Shown here: positions 62,048-64,000 of the stretch, in pieces
How positions within the stretch are numbered: the stretch's first letter is position 1
How the letters are laid out: every line of letters begins with the position of its first letter
Source: Sympetrum striolatum
Lineage: Eukaryota > Arthropoda > Insecta > Odonata > Libellulidae
DNA: 64,000 nt
Direction of reading: 5' to 3'
Assembly (NCBI GenBank): GCA_947579665.1
Contig: OX388350.1
Coordinates: forward strand, 2,666,001 to 2,730,000
The notes under the pieces: model-generated
Database searches by the model: none
Told to the model about the DNA's origin: nothing
The model's input: the letters and a program-made list of their open reading frames with translations, nothing else
Made by a program: the position numbers and the translations under genes

Positions 62048-64000
62048 CTTATATCTGTATGATGGAAGACTTCCACGAAGTCAAGGCCGGGTTATTGGAT
62101 TCTATGTTAAATCAGTATGAAATTTTACCATATTTTTAAAATTTAAAAATTAGAGAAAACATTTTAATGGCATTTCGTTAACAAAAGTGAAGTTTTATTC
62201 ATGCTATAACAATCTATATATAAATGAGAAATATCGCCCTAGATTTTATGTGGCATTTACTTTACCTTTCGTAGCTCTACAACATTTATAAATGCCAATA
62301 ACGTCTCATTGAGAAATACAGCTGCACTGTCAGGGACCATAAGTGCTTACTAGTGATGAAACTGACCTCAATCCGGTGGTTCTCCCAGCATTCGAGGATT
62401 TAGCGGCGAATGGGCATTTTCCCACTATAATTCCCGGAAATGAATCGTGGATTTTACCTGTATAAATCATCCCGAACCGCCCAATGCTTCAAACTTGCAA
62501 TCGATGAAATAACCCATAACAGGTACAATCTTTTCTTAAAGATTCATCATCGTCAGGTCTGCCTTAATTATCACCTCGATTATTATTTTAAGGCTAAGTA
62601 TCGCAATCAGAATCGAGCGTCATTTCATCTTATTCCAGGACATAAAATTGATACGCTGTATGAGAAACAAGAGCGACATTCCCGTGTTTGAAAACAAGTG
62701 GGATTCCATTAAAGAAAGCTTAAAACTGTTAACAGCGCGCGCATTCTCACTTGAGGTATCGTGTCAAGGCCTCGTCTCGCCATCGCAGTTGTCGAAGGAA
62801 GGTAAACACAGTGGCCGGAAATGCACGAAGATTGACGGAGATGCCCGATGTTGACGCAAGTGACGTCACTTGAAACAACCCCGCTTTTGGGAGTTTCAGC
62901 TGTTTACATTGTCCCTGCACCCTTCTGTGCGAGGCGTACGAGGGGACAAAAGCCGCACCACGACACGCAGCTCAGTAGGATCCCTCTTCGGAAATTATAA
63001 CATTTCTGATGGAAATAACTCTGTAAGCCATATAACGGTTTCTATTCCTGTATTTCGAAAAATTGAACTCTCGAATCGAAATCGAGAACTTTTATCTGAT
63101 CCGTTCCAATTGTCGGTTCACTTTGCGCACGCTGAAATGCATAAATGACAACCGAAACGAAAATCAGGAACGATGCCCTTGATTCCTTGGTAGAAAGTTC
63201 CAGGCATTGATGCCGAATCAGTTAACACTTATTTTTAGAATAATTATTCTAATTAAAACAGCATGCTTAAAACGGGTGCGTCTGATAGTATTTACTTCTT
63301 CATCCCACTAACACCTCTTGTTTTTTTCCGTTTCTAATATTCTTCTGGACATATACTACAATATTTAATCTATCTCTCTGAATTTGTTTTCAATCACCTT
63401 TACTTCAAAGGATCCACAATCTGTATTACGATAGTGAATTGCAAATTTCTTTTGGTCTGCTTTAATAACTAAACAATTCGAATGCAAGCTGCCAATGAAA
63501 AGAATCTAAGGTTGGTACTTATTCTCTAACTAACGGTAATTGTAAGATAATTGTACCAGTTGGTACTGTTATCTTGGGAAAGGTAATTCGAATAACCCTT
63601 TTCTTAGTGAAAAAGAAAAAAAAATATTTAGCATCCTACATTTCTTCGAGATGCAAATTATTTATGAAGGAAAATCAAATATGTATTTCCTGCATTTGAA
63701 GCTTGCACATTTATTTTAAGAATTCTGTACTAGTCTTGATTTATACAAAATTATTGTAACATGATCTATTCAAAGTTTTACCCTAAGATCGTTAGATTAT
63801 ATTCATTTTCGTCATTATTAATTGGGATTATTTATTCTGAATCAGCCTCAAAGTTATAATGGATATTCATTCATCGAGAGTAACTTAAGGATAATTCATA
63901 ATTACAGGAAAACCTAACTTATCAAATAGATTTGTGCGAAAGGGATATTTCACGTGAAATTTACGATTAAAATAAACCCAATTAATCGACTGTGCCGAAC
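62048..64000. other. Non-coding DNA to the end of the window
   Basis: A GC-richer stretch at 62700-62990 with short + frames (62648-62854, 62870-63148) has no recognised motif. An imperfect 14-bp inverted repeat lies at 63544-63578. No aquaporin helix-6 sequence was seen. Confidence 0.5.

Overview
This is animal, almost certainly insect, nuclear DNA: AT-rich, intron-rich, without bacterial-style gene packing, and littered with decayed retroelements and short inverted-repeat elements. Only one protein-coding gene can be supported with confidence. It is a major intrinsic protein (aquaporin) gene on the + strand, read from four exons at 29922-30211, 43958-44101, 47960-48196 and 50428-50508. All three internal junctions are phase 0 with GT/AG ends. 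Joined, the exons give about 250 residues covering transmembrane helices 1-5 and both NPA loops. Helix 6 and the C-terminus are not visible before the end of the window. The residue that aligns without gaps to the selectivity-filter histidine of AQP1 is alanine here, and loop E begins GPFTGASMNPARS. This combination is characteristic of insect entomoglyceroporins (Eglps), which carry glycerol, urea and water.

Layout. 1-29.9 kb is upstream of, or inside a first intron of, the aquaporin gene. It holds tRNA-like SINE relics (about 4.6, 9.4 and 19.5 kb), degraded non-LTR retrotransposon 3' ends (about 7.0, 14.1-14.3 and 17.8-18.3 kb), a fold-back element at 21.8 kb, a hairpin at 24.1 kb, a long inverted-repeat element at 25.8-26.2 kb with a hammerhead-like core, two GC-richer patches of unknown nature (26.5-26.85 and 27.1-27.7 kb), and a Penelope-like element remnant (28.1-29.15 kb, minus strand). 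One SINE interrupts the Penelope-like element and a second, with a perfect 14-bp target duplication, sits at its edge. 29.9-50.5 kb is the aquaporin gene; its 13.7, 3.9 and 2.2 kb introns carry further repeats. 50.5-64 kb appears to be the last or next intron. It contains a minus-strand LINE 3' end, a TTAA-flanked piggyBac-like non-autonomous element (57175-57753), another tRNA-like relic, and two more fold-back elements, one of which shares its terminal core with the 21.8 kb element.

No genuine tRNA gene, rRNA, CRISPR array or operon-like structure was seen. Short open frames away from the exons look like chance frames in AT-rich DNA unless noted. The species cannot be fixed from the sequence alone.
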